64,000 nt of DNA from Actinoplanes palleronii (GTDB lineage Bacteria; Actinomycetota; Actinomycetes; Mycobacteriales; Micromonosporaceae): NCBI RefSeq assembly GCF_016862315.1, contig NZ_BOMS01000057.1, positions 62,001 through 126,000 of the forward strand, read 5' to 3'. A model generated the notes under the pieces. That model was given only the letters and a program-made list of their open reading frames with translations. It searched no databases and had not been told where the DNA came from. Position 1 is the first letter of the stretch. Each line of letters starts with the position of its first letter. Position numbers and translations under genes: made by a program. Below, piece by piece: positions 33,435-42,600 of this stretch.

Positions 33435-34868
33435 TCAGGAACCGGTCAGCACCGGCGGCACCGACGGTGTGGGCGGCTGCCCTGCCAGCGGAGGCGGGCT
33501 GTGCCGGCGGCCGAGGCCGACCCCGCCGAGAATGATGAGCGTCACCGCGAGCAGGAACAGCAGGACGCCGGTGATCAGCAGACCGGAGCCCAGCCCGGCC
33601 AGCCCGGGCACCTGGACCGCCCCGGTGACGTCCGCGGTGACCGCCGGGGAACCGTCCAGGTTGGCGATGACGACGGCGTACCGGCAGTCGGTGACCGCCC
33701 ACTGCAGGGTCGCGGTGCCCGTACCCGAGGACTGGGCCAGCCAGAAGGACTGGTCCGCGGGGCCGGTGGCCGGCCGTAGCGGCCCGGTGGCCCGCTCGTA
33801 CCGGGCCCGGCCCGAGGTGAAGCCGACCAGTTCGTCGTGCGCGGTTCCGGTGAGCCAGGTGTCGACCGCGGACTGCGGCGCGATGCCGACGAACAGGGCA
33901 CGGCCGGACGGCGAGATCGCGGACACCCGGAGCCCGCCGACGTCGGCGGCCGTCCGGGTCCACACCCCGGCATCGGTGATGGTCAGGTTCTCCGCGGTGA
34001 TCGCCGCGGTGCTGCTTTCGGCCCGCAGTTCCGGGCTGGTCACATAGCCGGCGCCGTCCCGGGCGGCGTTCAGGCCGAGAAGCACCCCGCCGCCGACACC
34101 CAGCCCGATCCCCGGGGCGAGCAGCAGGACCCCGACGACCAGGGCGATGACCGACCCGGCCGCCGACGGGCGCGCCGGATGCACCGGCGGATCCGCCGCG
34201 ACCGGGGCGTCCGGCACCGGGTCGGGTTCGGTCGCGCCCTGATCCAGGCGCAGCGGCGGGTAACGAGGAGTTAGCAGCATCAGGTAGGCCGCCACGCGCA
34301 GACCCCACCGGGCCAGGCCGAGCAGCAGATCATGAAGGCCACGCGGGTAGCGTCCGGTGAACAGCAGGGCGACGGCACCGATCAGCAGCACGGTCAGAGT
34401 GATGCTGAGCGGCGCGTACCAGTAGGCGTCACCGACACCGGCCGAACGGCTGGCCGCGCCGTTGAGCGCGCCCAGAACGAACAGGTGGGGCAGGGCGAAC
34501 AGCCAGGCCACCAGCGGCAACCAGCGCGGGATCCGTTCCGGCGGGTCCAGATGCAGCCGGGCCGGGAAGTCCGGGACGTCGGCGAGGGTGAACGGCGGGT
34601 AGACGTCCGTGCCGAGCACCTCGTAGCCGTAGTAGCCGACCCGCCAGCTCCAGCGCAGCACCCCGAGGTTGTAGGCGCGGATCGACGCCGGATAGCGGCC
34701 GGTGAACAGCACGGCCAGGTAGGCCGCCAGGGTGAGCACCACCACGCCGGTCCAGAGGACCAGCAGCACGACGAAGTGTGGGATCAGCAAGAGCCACTTG
34801 ATCAGCCAGAGCCCACGGCTGAGGGGTTCGTCGCGTCGCGCCTCAACCTGTAGTGGATAGCGGTCCAT
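33435..34868 (-). CDS. Membrane protein with two DUF4389 domains
   Basis: The 477-residue protein has a cytosolic N-terminus and two DUF4389 units (about 10-105 and 113-205). Each has FTGRYP motifs (LFTGRYPASIRAYNLGVLRW; LFTGRYPRGLHDLLLGLARW) and paired helices. After a Pro-rich linker come another helix (about 237-260), an extracytoplasmic region of ~150 residues (AGYVTSPELRAES to ADVTGAVQVPG), and a final helix pair near the C-terminus. DUF4389 function is unknown. ATG 34868 follows a strong GGGAGG. A directional box at 34918-34931 lies 49 bases upstream. Confidence 0.82.
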   Translation of the reverse strand: MDRYPLQVEARRDEPLSRGLWLIKWLLLIPHFVVLLVLWTGVVVLTLAAYLAVLFTGRYPASIRAYNLGVLRWSWRVGYYGYEVLGTDVYPPFTLADVPDFPARLHLDPPERIPRWLPLVAWLFALPHLFVLGALNGAASRSAGVGDAYWYAPLSITLTVLLIGAVALLFTGRYPRGLHDLLLGLARWGLRVAAYLMLLTPRYPPLRLDQGATEPDPVPDAPVAADPPVHPARPSAAGSVIALVVGVLLLAPGIGLGVGGGVLLGLNAARDGAGYVTSPELRAESSTAAITAENLTITDAGVWTRTAADVGGLRVSAISPSGRALFVGIAPQSAVDTWLTGTAHDELVGFTSGRARYERATGPLRPATGPADQSFWLAQSSGTGTATLQWAVTDCRYAVVIANLDGSPAVTADVTGAVQVPGLAGLGSGLLITGVLLFLLAVTLIILGGVGLGRRHSPPPLAGQPPTPSVPPVLTGS

Positions 34869-34917
34869 GACACCTCCCTTTTCTCCTCAGCACACCGCTG
34901 GTCCCGGCGGCCGGGCA

Positions 34918-34931
34918 GGGCCGAACGTCCC
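34918..34931 (-). promoter_or_regulatory. Directional DosR-like box for the DUF4389 gene
   Basis: Leftward reading is GGGACGTTCGGCCC followed by TGCCC, one of the best extended matches, 49 bases from the start codon. Confidence 0.7.
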
Positions 34932-34948
34932 GGCTCGCGCGCACCAGG

Positions 34949-34962
34949 AGGTCCTCCGGCCC
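34949..34962 (+). promoter_or_regulatory. Directional DosR-like box for the Acg-family gene
   Basis: AGGTCCTCCGGCCC followed by TGCCC faces the ATG at 35071, 108 bases away, back to back with the preceding leftward site. Confidence 0.55.
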
Positions 34963-35070
34963 TGCCCGAGCCACCGGGACCGACCTAGCGTGGTGACATC
35001 GGGACCGTGTCTCGAGGTGCACGTCCGTCGAGCCGGCCACCGCGGGGCGGCGGCCGCGAAAGGAGGGGCG

Positions 35071-36075
35071 ATGACCATGTCTGTCCCGCCGGCGCGGGGA
35101 ATCCTCACCGAATGCGTCCGGGTCGCGACCGCCGCGCCGTCGCTGCACAACAGCCAGCCGTGGCTGTTCCGGATCGTCGGCGCGGCGATCGAGGTGTACG
35201 CCGACCCGAGCCGCCGCCTCCCGGTGGCGGATCCGGACGGCCGCGAACAACTGCTCAGCGTGGGCGCCGCCGTCTTCACCCTCCGGGTCGCCGTCCGGCG
35301 CGCCGGTTACGCCGTACGAATCGAGGCTTTTCCGTCCGCCGAGGATCCGGCACTCGCCGCCCGGGTCACGGCCGTGCGCCCGACGCGCGTCGACCGTGAC
35401 ATCGAGACCCTCGCCGCCGCGATCCCGCACCGGCACACCAACCGCGCACCGTTCGCGAACGTTCCGGTGCCCCCGGAGCCGCTGCGGCAGATCCGCGCTG
35501 CGGCCCGCCGGGAGGGTACGGCGCTGACCGTCGCGGACGCGCACGCCCGCGACGCCATCCTGGAGATGGCCCGCTCCGCTGATCGCCGGCTGAAGGCCCG
35601 GCCGGACTACCTGGCCGAGCTCAGTCACTGGACGGGCAGCCAGGTGCGCCACGACGGCGTGCCGAGCTGGGCGGTGGGTCCGTGGGACGCGCTGGAGACG
35701 GTGCCGATCCGTGACTTCGGGCAGTTCGTGCCGGGACCGCGGACGAGCGAGCCGTTCGAGCCGCACCCGACGATCGTGGTGCTGGCCACCGACTCCGACA
35801 CACCCCGCGACTGGCTGCGCGCCGGCCAGGCGCTGCAGCGGGTGTTGCTCACCGCGACCTGGCTGGGTCTGGCCACCACTCCGATCAGCCAGCCGGTCGA
35901 GGTGCCGTCGGTCCGGCGGATGCTGACCACGCCGCCGACCCGGGCACAGATGGTGCTGCGGATCGGGTACGGCCGGATGACCGGGCGCACCCCGCGGCGG
36001 CCGCTCACCGAGGTGTTGCTCGCCGGTGAGAACGTCACCGGCCGGGGCACCGGCGGGGTGGCGACCGCCCGGTGA
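35071..36075 (+). CDS. Acg-family nitroreductase-like protein
   Basis: The 334-residue protein shows the Acg signature SLHNSQPWLFRI near residue 24, a second half with PHRHTNRAPFANVPVPP, and a C-terminal WLGLATTPISQPVEV with LRIGYG. In mycobacteria Acg (Rv2032) and related proteins are hallmark members of the DosR regulon and may sequester FMN. The fold is a nitroreductase dimer in one chain, but catalytic activity is not established for the group. ATG 35071 follows AAAGGAGGGGCG. Confidence 0.9.
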   Translation: MTMSVPPARGILTECVRVATAAPSLHNSQPWLFRIVGAAIEVYADPSRRLPVADPDGREQLLSVGAAVFTLRVAVRRAGYAVRIEAFPSAEDPALAARVTAVRPTRVDRDIETLAAAIPHRHTNRAPFANVPVPPEPLRQIRAAARREGTALTVADAHARDAILEMARSADRRLKARPDYLAELSHWTGSQVRHDGVPSWAVGPWDALETVPIRDFGQFVPGPRTSEPFEPHPTIVVLATDSDTPRDWLRAGQALQRVLLTATWLGLATTPISQPVEVPSVRRMLTTPPTRAQMVLRIGYGRMTGRTPRRPLTEVLLAGENVTGRGTGGVATAR

Positions 36076-36081
36076 CCGGCG

Positions 36082-37386
36082 CTACGAGGACGCCGACGCC
36101 CGCGGGGACGCCGGGGGCTCACTGGTGGGCGTGGTCGTGCTCGGACGGGTGGATGGTGACGGGCCGGCCGAGGAGGGCTCGGCGGAGGCACTCGGCGACG
36201 GACTGGAGCCGGATGACGACGAGGGGGAAGGGGACGGCGGGGAAGGCGAGGAGGCCGGCGCCGACGGGTGCGTGCTCGGGTGACCGGGCGCCGGGCCACC
36301 ACCACCGCCCGGTGCGGTCGAGACCGGTGCCGACGGCGTCGTGGAGATCGAGGTGCTGGGCCGCGGGGTGCTGGCCGGGAACCAGCCGAACGGGTCGGCG
36401 AGCGCGAGTGCGCCGCCCACGCCGAGCACCACCAACACCGCCGTCAGGAGCGCGATCAGCACCGACCGGCGCCGGGACCGTTCCGCCGGCGGTTCGACGG
36501 GGGGCGACGTACGGCCCGTACGCAAGGAGTCGATCCGGACCGTCGTCGCCGCCGTGGTCGCCGGCGCCGCGCGCACGGCGTGGTCGGCCGCCACGGCCAT
36601 TGCCGTAGCCGACGGGAACCGGGCCGCCGGGTCCTTGGCCATCGCGGTGCTGACCACGTCGCGCACCGGTGCCGGGACTTCCGCCGGCAGCGGGGGCGGA
36701 TCGTCCTCGAGGTGCTGCATCGCGATCGCTACCGGGTTGTCGCCGAGGAACGGCGGGTGGCCGGCCAGGCAGTGGTACGCCACCACGCCGAGCGCGTAAA
36801 GATCGGCGGCCGGCCCCACGGAACGCTTGGCGACCTGCTCGGGCGAGATGTAGACGGCCGTGCCCACCACCTCGTTCACGCCGGTCAGCGCCGCGGAGCG
36901 AGCCGACTGGGCGACGCCGAAGTCGACCAGGACGACGGTCCCGTCCGAAGCGATGATCAGGTTGGCGGGTTTGACGTCGCGGTGCACGATGCCGGCGTCG
37001 TGGGCGGCCTGCAGCGCGCGGGCGACCTGCGCGACGATCGACATGGTCTCGGCCGGGCCGAGCCGGCCCCGTGCGGCGATCCGCCGGTCCAGCGGCTCAC
37101 CCTGCACCCGGGCCATGACCAGGTAGGCCTCGTCACCCCGGCCCCCGCCGAAGTCGTACACGTCGGCGATGCCGGGGTCGTGCAGGGCGGCCATGGCCCG
37201 GGCCTCGTGCTGGAACCGGCTCTGGAACTGCGGATCGACCGCCCGGTCGGCGTGCAGCGTCTTGACCGCGACCGCGCGGTTCAGCACCGTGTCGGTGGCG
37301 TCCCACACCTCGCCCATCCCGCCGGCGGCGATCCGGTCGTCCAGCCGGTAGCGGGCGCCGAGCAGTTCTCCCGTGCGGTGCGGCAT
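36082..37386 (-). CDS. Membrane Ser/Thr protein kinase, Pkn type
   Basis: The 434-residue kinase has the G loop IAAGGMGEVW, Lys42 in VAVKTL, catalytic HRDVKPANL (Asp137), DFG (155-157, VDFGVAQ) and activation-segment end YISPEQ (SPE rather than APE). After the domain (to about 270) come a linker, one membrane helix (about 308-330), and a Ser/Pro/Thr-rich outer tail of ~95 residues without PASTA repeats. It would sense wall or envelope state and phosphorylate cytosolic proteins. Six bases separate its stop from that of the Acg-family gene. Confidence 0.9.
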   Translation of the reverse strand: MPHRTGELLGARYRLDDRIAAGGMGEVWDATDTVLNRAVAVKTLHADRAVDPQFQSRFQHEARAMAALHDPGIADVYDFGGGRGDEAYLVMARVQGEPLDRRIAARGRLGPAETMSIVAQVARALQAAHDAGIVHRDVKPANLIIASDGTVVLVDFGVAQSARSAALTGVNEVVGTAVYISPEQVAKRSVGPAADLYALGVVAYHCLAGHPPFLGDNPVAIAMQHLEDDPPPLPAEVPAPVRDVVSTAMAKDPAARFPSATAMAVAADHAVRAAPATTAATTVRIDSLRTGRTSPPVEPPAERSRRRSVLIALLTAVLVVLGVGGALALADPFGWFPASTPRPSTSISTTPSAPVSTAPGGGGGPAPGHPSTHPSAPASSPSPPSPSPSSSSGSSPSPSASAEPSSAGPSPSTRPSTTTPTSEPPASPRASASS

Positions 37387-37404
37387 CTCCGGCCTCCTCT
37401 CGAT

Positions 37405-37899
37405 TCATCGGCCGGTGCCGGCCGGGACGGCCACGCCGCCGACGCGGCGCAGCTTCTGCCAGCGCTGCCTGCGCCCGGTCAGGGCGGTCAGCGCGGAGTA
37501 CATGAGCACCAGGTACATCAGCTGGCGGTAGGCGACCTGCTGCAGCGGCAGGGTCCACAGCGGGTGCAGCGGCTCGTGGTCGAGCCGGAACGCCACCACC
37601 GCGGTCAGCGTCTGCACCGCGGTCATGGCGAGCCAGGCCTCGCGGTGGCCGAGGACGGCGAAACCGTAGAGCGCCATGATGTCCAGCAGCGGTGCCAGCA
37701 GCGGCAGGAGCACGGTGAACAGGGCGATGAGGAGCAGGCCACGCCGCCCGAACCGCCCGGACCGGCCGGGTTCGACCACCGCACGCCGATGCTTCCACAG
37801 CGCCTGCATGGTGCCGAAACTCCACCGGAAACGCTGCCGCCACAGCTGGCGCAGCCCGGTCGGCGCCTCGGTCCAGGCGTACCCCGCTCGGATCGGCGA
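37405..37899 (-). pseudogene. C-terminal remnant of a family 2 glycosyltransferase
   Basis: In frame leftward from about 37899 it reads IRAGYAWTEAPTGLRQLWRQ, RFRWSFGTMQALWKHR and then two or three membrane helices (LLLIALFTVLLPLLAPLLD) and a basic end. This is the final part of a processive GT2 enzyme (the QxxRW-like RQRFRW motif is present). The catalytic GT-A domain and start are missing; upstream frames at 37900-38050 show an unrelated PLDGMPPPVFADPSG string. It is likely nonfunctional. Confidence 0.6.
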
Positions 37900-38085
37900 A
37901 GACCGGTGGCGGCATCCCGTCGAGGGGCGCCACGTCGGTGCGTGCCCGCTCCAGCGGCGGCACCCGGCCGATCACCGGACCGGCGTGCACCCGTCCGGCT
38001 ACCCGTCCCACCGCACGGGGCGCCGGTCCTGCTCGCCGTCGCCGAGCCATGCTTCGACGCTAAGCGCCCGACCGTACGGCCGGAG

Positions 38086-38099
38086 GTTCCGAAAGTCCC
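38086..38099 (+). promoter_or_regulatory. Weak DosR-like half-site before USP 2
   Basis: GTTCCGAAAGTCCC matches only one arm well; it lies 145 bases before the GTG at 38245. No TGCC extension. Confidence 0.25.
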
Positions 38100-38244
38100 G
38101 GTCCGCCTCGCGGAAGGACCCGCACCTACCACTCGGCCCGCTCGTCCGGAAGGGTAATCGGTCTCTGGCTCTGCCGGTCCCCGCTCGGCACCGTCGGAGG
38201 TGAACGGCCGGTTCAGGTGCACCGGCGCTCCGGAGGGGGAGATC

Positions 38245-39126
38245 GTGGACGGGTCGACCGGCGCCCGGGTGCTGCTCTGCTACGACGGCTCGGTAGCGGC
38301 CGGAGCCGCGATCGAGGTCGCGGCCCGGCTCCTGCCGCATGCCCGGGCCCACGTGGCGTTCGTGTGGGCCCCGCCGTTCGGCAGCGCGGCGTTGCGGCAC
38401 CGGTTGTGGCACGGCACGAGCGAGATCAACGAGTTCGTGGCGGCCATCGAACGCGAGGGCAAGGCAGAGGCCACCCGGTTGGCCGCGGTGGGCGTCGCCC
38501 TGGCCGCCGCCTACGGATGGGCCGCCGAACCGCTGGTCCGGCGCACCTACGGCGGGGAGGGCCTGCAACTGGCCGAGATCGGCGGGGAGATCGGCGCAGA
38601 CCTGATCGTGCTGGGCTCGCGCGGGCTCGGCGGGGCGCAAGCGGTCCTCGGCAGCGTCTCCGATCTCGTCGTCCACTACGCCCGGTGCCCCGTGCTGGTG
38701 GTTCCGTATCCCCTGCTGGAGGCGGAGCGCGCGGTCCTGGACGTCGGGCCGGTCGTGGTGGGCTGGGACGGCTCGCCCGGGGCGACGGCGGCCCGGCAGA
38801 TCAGCGCCCGGCTGTTCCCGGGGCGCCCGGTGGTGCCGGTCTTCGTCGCCGACGGCGACGAGCGTACCGCCCGGACGATCCCCGGCCTGGTGGAGGCGCA
38901 CCATGCCGACGGCCACCTGGAACACGGGCGGTCGACGGCCGCGGCGCTGGCGGGCCAGGCCCGTGCCCTCGACGCCGCGCTCGTCGCGGTCGGTTCCCGC
39001 GGGCGGTCGGCGGTGCGCGAGATCCTGCTCGGCAGCGTCGCCATGGCCATGCTGCATCACGTCCACCGGCCGGTGCTGGTGGTGCCGCACCGCGAGACGC
39101 CGGCGTCGCCCGGCACTCCGCCGTGA
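38245..39126 (+). CDS. Universal stress protein, two domains (USP 2)
   Basis: The 293-residue protein has two USP units with ATP loops GSRGLGGAQAVLGS and GSRGRSAVREILLGS. Its first half is unusual in VWAPPFGSAALRHRL and TYGGEGLQL, and it shares little outside motifs with the other six USPs of the window. GTG 38245 follows GGAGGGGGA. It converges on HMG-CoA reductase. Confidence 0.85.
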   Translation: MDGSTGARVLLCYDGSVAAGAAIEVAARLLPHARAHVAFVWAPPFGSAALRHRLWHGTSEINEFVAAIEREGKAEATRLAAVGVALAAAYGWAAEPLVRRTYGGEGLQLAEIGGEIGADLIVLGSRGLGGAQAVLGSVSDLVVHYARCPVLVVPYPLLEAERAVLDVGPVVVGWDGSPGATAARQISARLFPGRPVVPVFVADGDERTARTIPGLVEAHHADGHLEHGRSTAAALAGQARALDAALVAVGSRGRSAVREILLGSVAMAMLHHVHRPVLVVPHRETPASPGTPP

Positions 39127-39154
39127 CGCTGACGTCGCCGGCACCTCGTCACTC

Positions 39155-40363
39155 TCACCGGCCGATCGGGCCGGGACGGTTGCGGCCGAGCCGTTCGTGC
39201 GCGGACACCCAGTCGCCGTGGATCACCGCCGCGGCCAGGGACACCTCACCGGCGAGCACGGTCGCGGCGCAGATCTCGGCGAGCTTGCCGGCGTTGCCCG
39301 GCCCGGCGCAGCCGAGCAGGTCCAGGCAGGCGCGCTGGGTGGGCAGGCCGGTGCCACCACCGCAGGTGGCCACGATCAGCGCGGGCAGGGTGATCGACCA
39401 GTAGTAGTCGCCGGAGTCCAGCAACTGGGTGTAGCTGAGCGCGGCGTGCGACTCGGCGACGTTCGCGGCGTCCTGCCCGGTGGCGATGAAGAGCGCGGCC
39501 AGGCCGTTCGCGGCGTGGGCCCCGTTGCCGGCCGCACCGGCCAGCAGCGTCCCGGTCGCGCCGGCCTGCCGCCAGCGGAACAACTCGGCGGTGTCGACCC
39601 CCATGGCGTCGTGCAGCGCGGCGCGGGAGAGCACCGCCTCGGCCACCACCCGCCGGCCGCGGGTCAGCAGGGTGTTGATCTGCGAGTGCTTCTTGTCGGT
39701 GTCGATGTTGCCGGACAGCAGGTATGCGGGGTGTTCCGGATGCGTCGCCGCGATCCACTGACAGGCCGCCGCGGCAGCCCGGCTGGTCAGGTTCTGCCCG
39801 GCCGCGTCCCCGGTCGTGAAGTTCAGGCGCAGGTAACGCAGCGGGCCGACCTGGAACTGGTCGATGTCGCGCAGCCGCCCGTGCCGCGTGGTGCCCTCGG
39901 CCACCCGCTTGATCTCGTCGAACCGCGCCGAGACCCAGGCGCCGAAGTCGCGGGCCGCCGCGGCGGACGCGAACGAGAACACCGGGCCACGCTGCATCGA
40001 CTCCTCGACGACCGTCGTGCTGACACCGCCGCACGCGGTCAGCAGCCGCATGCCGCGGCTGTAGCTGGCCACCAGCGCGCCCTCCGTGGTCGCGAGCGGG
40101 ACGAGGAAATCGCCCCGGGCGTGTTCCCCGTGGATGCGGAGCGGTCCGGCGACGCCCAGCGGTACCTGCGCGACCCCGATGAAGTTCTCGATGTTGCCGC
40201 GGGCCGCCGCCGGATCGAATCCGGTGGTGACGCTGGACAGGTCGGCCCCGGTGTACTCGGCGAGCATCGCCCGGCGGCGTCGCGCCATGGCCTCGGTGTG
40301 ATCGTCGGCGGGGTCCCGGGGGATGTGCGGGCCGGTGCGCGCGGGGGAGTCGGTCGTCGACAT
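39155..40363 (-). CDS. Hydroxymethylglutaryl-CoA reductase, class I
   Basis: The 402-residue soluble enzyme has ENFIGVAQVPLGVAGPL, TTEGALVASYSRG (catalytic Glu), GNIDTDKKHSQIN (catalytic Lys), TTGDAAGQNLTSRA (Asp), CGGGTGLPTQ and SAHERLGRNR (His near the C-terminus). It is the class I form that uses NADPH and makes mevalonate for isoprenoids. It has no membrane anchor, as in archaeal and bacterial examples. No other mevalonate genes are near. ATG 40363 follows GAGGTG. Its promoter region is shared with the hydrogenase operon and holds a directional box for each side. Confidence 0.92.
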   Translation of the reverse strand: MSTTDSPARTGPHIPRDPADDHTEAMARRRRAMLAEYTGADLSSVTTGFDPAAARGNIENFIGVAQVPLGVAGPLRIHGEHARGDFLVPLATTEGALVASYSRGMRLLTACGGVSTTVVEESMQRGPVFSFASAAAARDFGAWVSARFDEIKRVAEGTTRHGRLRDIDQFQVGPLRYLRLNFTTGDAAGQNLTSRAAAAACQWIAATHPEHPAYLLSGNIDTDKKHSQINTLLTRGRRVVAEAVLSRAALHDAMGVDTAELFRWRQAGATGTLLAGAAGNGAHAANGLAALFIATGQDAANVAESHAALSYTQLLDSGDYYWSITLPALIVATCGGGTGLPTQRACLDLLGCAGPGNAGKLAEICAATVLAGEVSLAAAVIHGDWVSAHERLGRNRPGPIGR

Positions 40364-40410
40364 GGTTATCACCTCGGACCATGCTGACCGGCCCCGCGGT
40401 GGCCGGGGCA

Positions 40411-40424
40411 GAGCCGGAGGTCCC
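40411..40424 (-). promoter_or_regulatory. Directional DosR-like box for HMG-CoA reductase
   Basis: Leftward reading is GGGACCTCCGGCTC followed by TGCCCC, 47 bases before the start codon. Confidence 0.6.
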
Positions 40425-40475
40425 GGCACGCCCGGCCGGCCGGGGGGCGCCGCCGCGGCGGTCCGACCCCGGAGC

Positions 40476-40489
40476 GGGACCAAAGGCCC
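40476..40489 (+). promoter_or_regulatory. Directional DosR-like box for the hydrogenase operon
   Basis: GGGACCAAAGGCCC followed by TGTCG, 132 bases before the ATG at 40622. It matches the site before DUF1876 (GGGACCAATGGCAC, TGTCC) at 16 of 19 positions. Confidence 0.65.
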
Positions 40490-40621
40490 TGTCGGCGGCG
40501 ATCGGGGGCGGGCCAGGCTGGACGCAGCGAAGGCAAGGTGTCGATCCTGTTCCGACGGGTCGTGGCGACCGGGACCTGACGGTGCGGCGCGACGGCCGGC
40601 GGCGTGGCTCGAGGAGGTGCC

Positions 40622-41758
40622 ATGCGATCCGGTGACGCAGCGGTGCTCATCGACGTGGCGGACCTGTCCGCGCTCTTCGGGGCCCTGCACCGTCGCGGCT
40701 ACACGATCGTCGGCCCGACGGTCCGCGACGGGGCCGTCGTGGTCGCCGAACTCGGCGGCGCGCAGGAGCTCCCGTACGGCTGGGGGGTCGATACCGAGGC
40801 CGGTCACTACCGGCTGCGGCGCCGTGCGGACGACGCGGCGTTCGCCCACTGTGCCGGGCCGCAGTCGTTCAAGGACGTCCTGCACCCGCCGCGCGCCCGG
40901 CTCTGGTCCGCCGACCGGGCCCCCGACGGTACGCCGGAGGTCGTCCCGGAGCCCCCGTCCGAGAAACGGTACGCGCTGTTCGGCGCCCGCCCGTGCGACC
41001 TCGCAGCGCTGGGCGTCCTGGACCGGGTACTGACCGGCGGTGACCACCCGGAACCGGTCTACACCGGCCGCCGCGACGGCACGTTCGTGGTCGCGGTCGA
41101 GTGCACCGAGCCCGGCGCGACCTGCTTCTGCGCCTCGATGGGCACCGGCCCGCACGCCCGGGACGGCTTCGACCTGGCCCTGACCGAACTCGTTGATCCG
41201 GACCACTGTTTCCTGGTCAGGACCGGGTCACCGGCCGGTGCCGAGATCCTGGCGGAGGTGCCCACCCGCCCGGCGCCCGGGGAGACGGTGACCGCCGCGG
41301 CCGGCCTGGTGGACCGGGCGGCCGCCACGATGACCCGGCACATGCCGGACGAGCCGCTGCCACCGCTGATCGCCGCGAGCCGGGAGTCCCCGCACTGGGA
41401 CGACGTCGCGTCGCGATGCCTGACCTGCGGCAACTGCACCATGGTGTGCCCCACCTGCTTCTGCACCACGACCGAGGAGGTCACCGATCTGACCGGTGAC
41501 CACGTGGAACGCTGGCGGCACTGGGACTCCTGCTTCAGCGTCGACTTCTCCTATCTGCACGGCGGGGCGGTACGCACCAGCGGCCAGTCCCGGTACCGGC
41601 AGTGGATCAGCCACAAGCTCGGCACCTGGCCCGAGCAGTTCGGGATGTCCGGCTGCGTCGGCTGCGGGCGGTGCATCGCCTGGTGCCCGGCCGGCATCGA
41701 CATCACCGCGGAGGCGGCCGCCCTGGCGGCGTCGCGGACCGGTCAGGAGCAGTCATGA
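40622..41758 (+). CDS. hydB: Group 3b hydrogenase iron-sulfur subunit (HydB-like)
   Basis: The 378-residue protein is of the anaerobic sulfite reductase A/sulfhydrogenase beta type. Its C-terminal part binds two 4Fe-4S clusters: CLTCGNCTMVCPTCFC (with a later WDSC) and CVGCGRCIAWCPAGID. The first half, with ELGGAQELPYGWG and ARPCDLAALGVLD, is the characteristic non-cluster domain. It relays electrons between the NADPH subunit and the [NiFe] core. ATG 40622 follows GAGGAGGTGCC and opens an operon of nine genes with overlapping or touching ends. Confidence 0.9.
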   Translation: MRSGDAAVLIDVADLSALFGALHRRGYTIVGPTVRDGAVVVAELGGAQELPYGWGVDTEAGHYRLRRRADDAAFAHCAGPQSFKDVLHPPRARLWSADRAPDGTPEVVPEPPSEKRYALFGARPCDLAALGVLDRVLTGGDHPEPVYTGRRDGTFVVAVECTEPGATCFCASMGTGPHARDGFDLALTELVDPDHCFLVRTGSPAGAEILAEVPTRPAPGETVTAAAGLVDRAAATMTRHMPDEPLPPLIAASRESPHWDDVASRCLTCGNCTMVCPTCFCTTTEEVTDLTGDHVERWRHWDSCFSVDFSYLHGGAVRTSGQSRYRQWISHKLGTWPEQFGMSGCVGCGRCIAWCPAGIDITAEAAALAASRTGQEQS

Positions 41759-42600
41759 CCACCGGAACGGCGGGGTACGCGAGCACCGCGGTGAACCCGG
41801 CCGTCCCGGTGCCGTACCGGGTCGTGGACCGCCGGGCCGACACCCACGACACGGTCACGATCGAGCTGGCCGCGGTCACCACGACGCTGCCGCCGTTCCA
41901 GCCCGGGCAGTTCGCCATGCTCACCGCGTACGGGATAGGGGATGTCCCGATCTCGTTGAGCGCGTGCCGCGACGACCGCCTGGTCCACACGATCCGCGCC
42001 GTGGGCGCGGTGACCCGAGCCCTGCACGACGCCCGGCCCGGCGAGGTGGTCGGCGTCCGGGGCCCGTTCGGCACGACCTGGGACGTCGGCTCCGCCACCG
42101 GCCGGGACGTGATCGTGGTCGGTGGCGGGATCGGCCTGGCGCCGCTGCGCCCGGTGGTGGAGCACGTGCTGTCCCGGCCCGGGTCCTACCGGCGGGTGGC
42201 GGTCCTGGCCGGCGCCCGGTCGCCGGCCGAGCTGCTCTTCACCGACGATCTGCGCCGCTGGACGGGCCCGGCGCAGGTCGAGGTGATCGTGGACCGCCCG
42301 GACCGGGGCTGGGACGGGCCGGTCGGCCTGGTCACCTCGCTGATCCCGGAGGTCGACGTGGACCCGGCCGACGCGGTGGCGTTCGTCTGCGGGCCGGAGC
42401 CGATGATGCGGTTCACCGCCCGGGCGCTGGTCGGCCACGGTGTGCCGGCCGAGCAGATCCGGGTGTCGCTGGAACGCGGCATGCGCTGCGGCACCGGCTG
42501 GTGCGGGCACTGTCAGCTCGGCCCGCTGCTGATCTGCCGGGACGGACCGGTGGTGCCCTACCCGGTCGCCGAGCCACTGCTGAACGTACGGGAGCTGTGA
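41755..42600 (+). CDS. hydG: Group 3b hydrogenase NAD(P)H-oxidoreductase subunit (HydG-like)
   Basis: The 281-residue FAD protein has a ferredoxin-reductase fold: FQPGQFAMLTAYG plus DVPISLSACR (FAD), VVGGGIGLAPLRPVVE (nucleotide loop), VFVCGPEPMMRFTARAL, and a 2Fe-2S-type cysteine set GMRCGTGWCGHCQLGPLLIC. It moves electrons between NADPH and the iron-sulfur subunit. The start overlaps the previous stop (ATGA), so it is translationally coupled. Confidence 0.9.
   Translation: MTTGTAGYASTAVNPAVPVPYRVVDRRADTHDTVTIELAAVTTTLPPFQPGQFAMLTAYGIGDVPISLSACRDDRLVHTIRAVGAVTRALHDARPGEVVGVRGPFGTTWDVGSATGRDVIVVGGGIGLAPLRPVVEHVLSRPGSYRRVAVLAGARSPAELLFTDDLRRWTGPAQVEVIVDRPDRGWDGPVGLVTSLIPEVDVDPADAVAFVCGPEPMMRFTARALVGHGVPAEQIRVSLERGMRCGTGWCGHCQLGPLLICRDGPVVPYPVAEPLLNVREL

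Noticed and set aside
40571..40584. Third DosR-like box before the hydrogenase operon (GGGACCTGACGGTG)
   Set aside because: Only the first arm matches; the second arm deviates at most positions.
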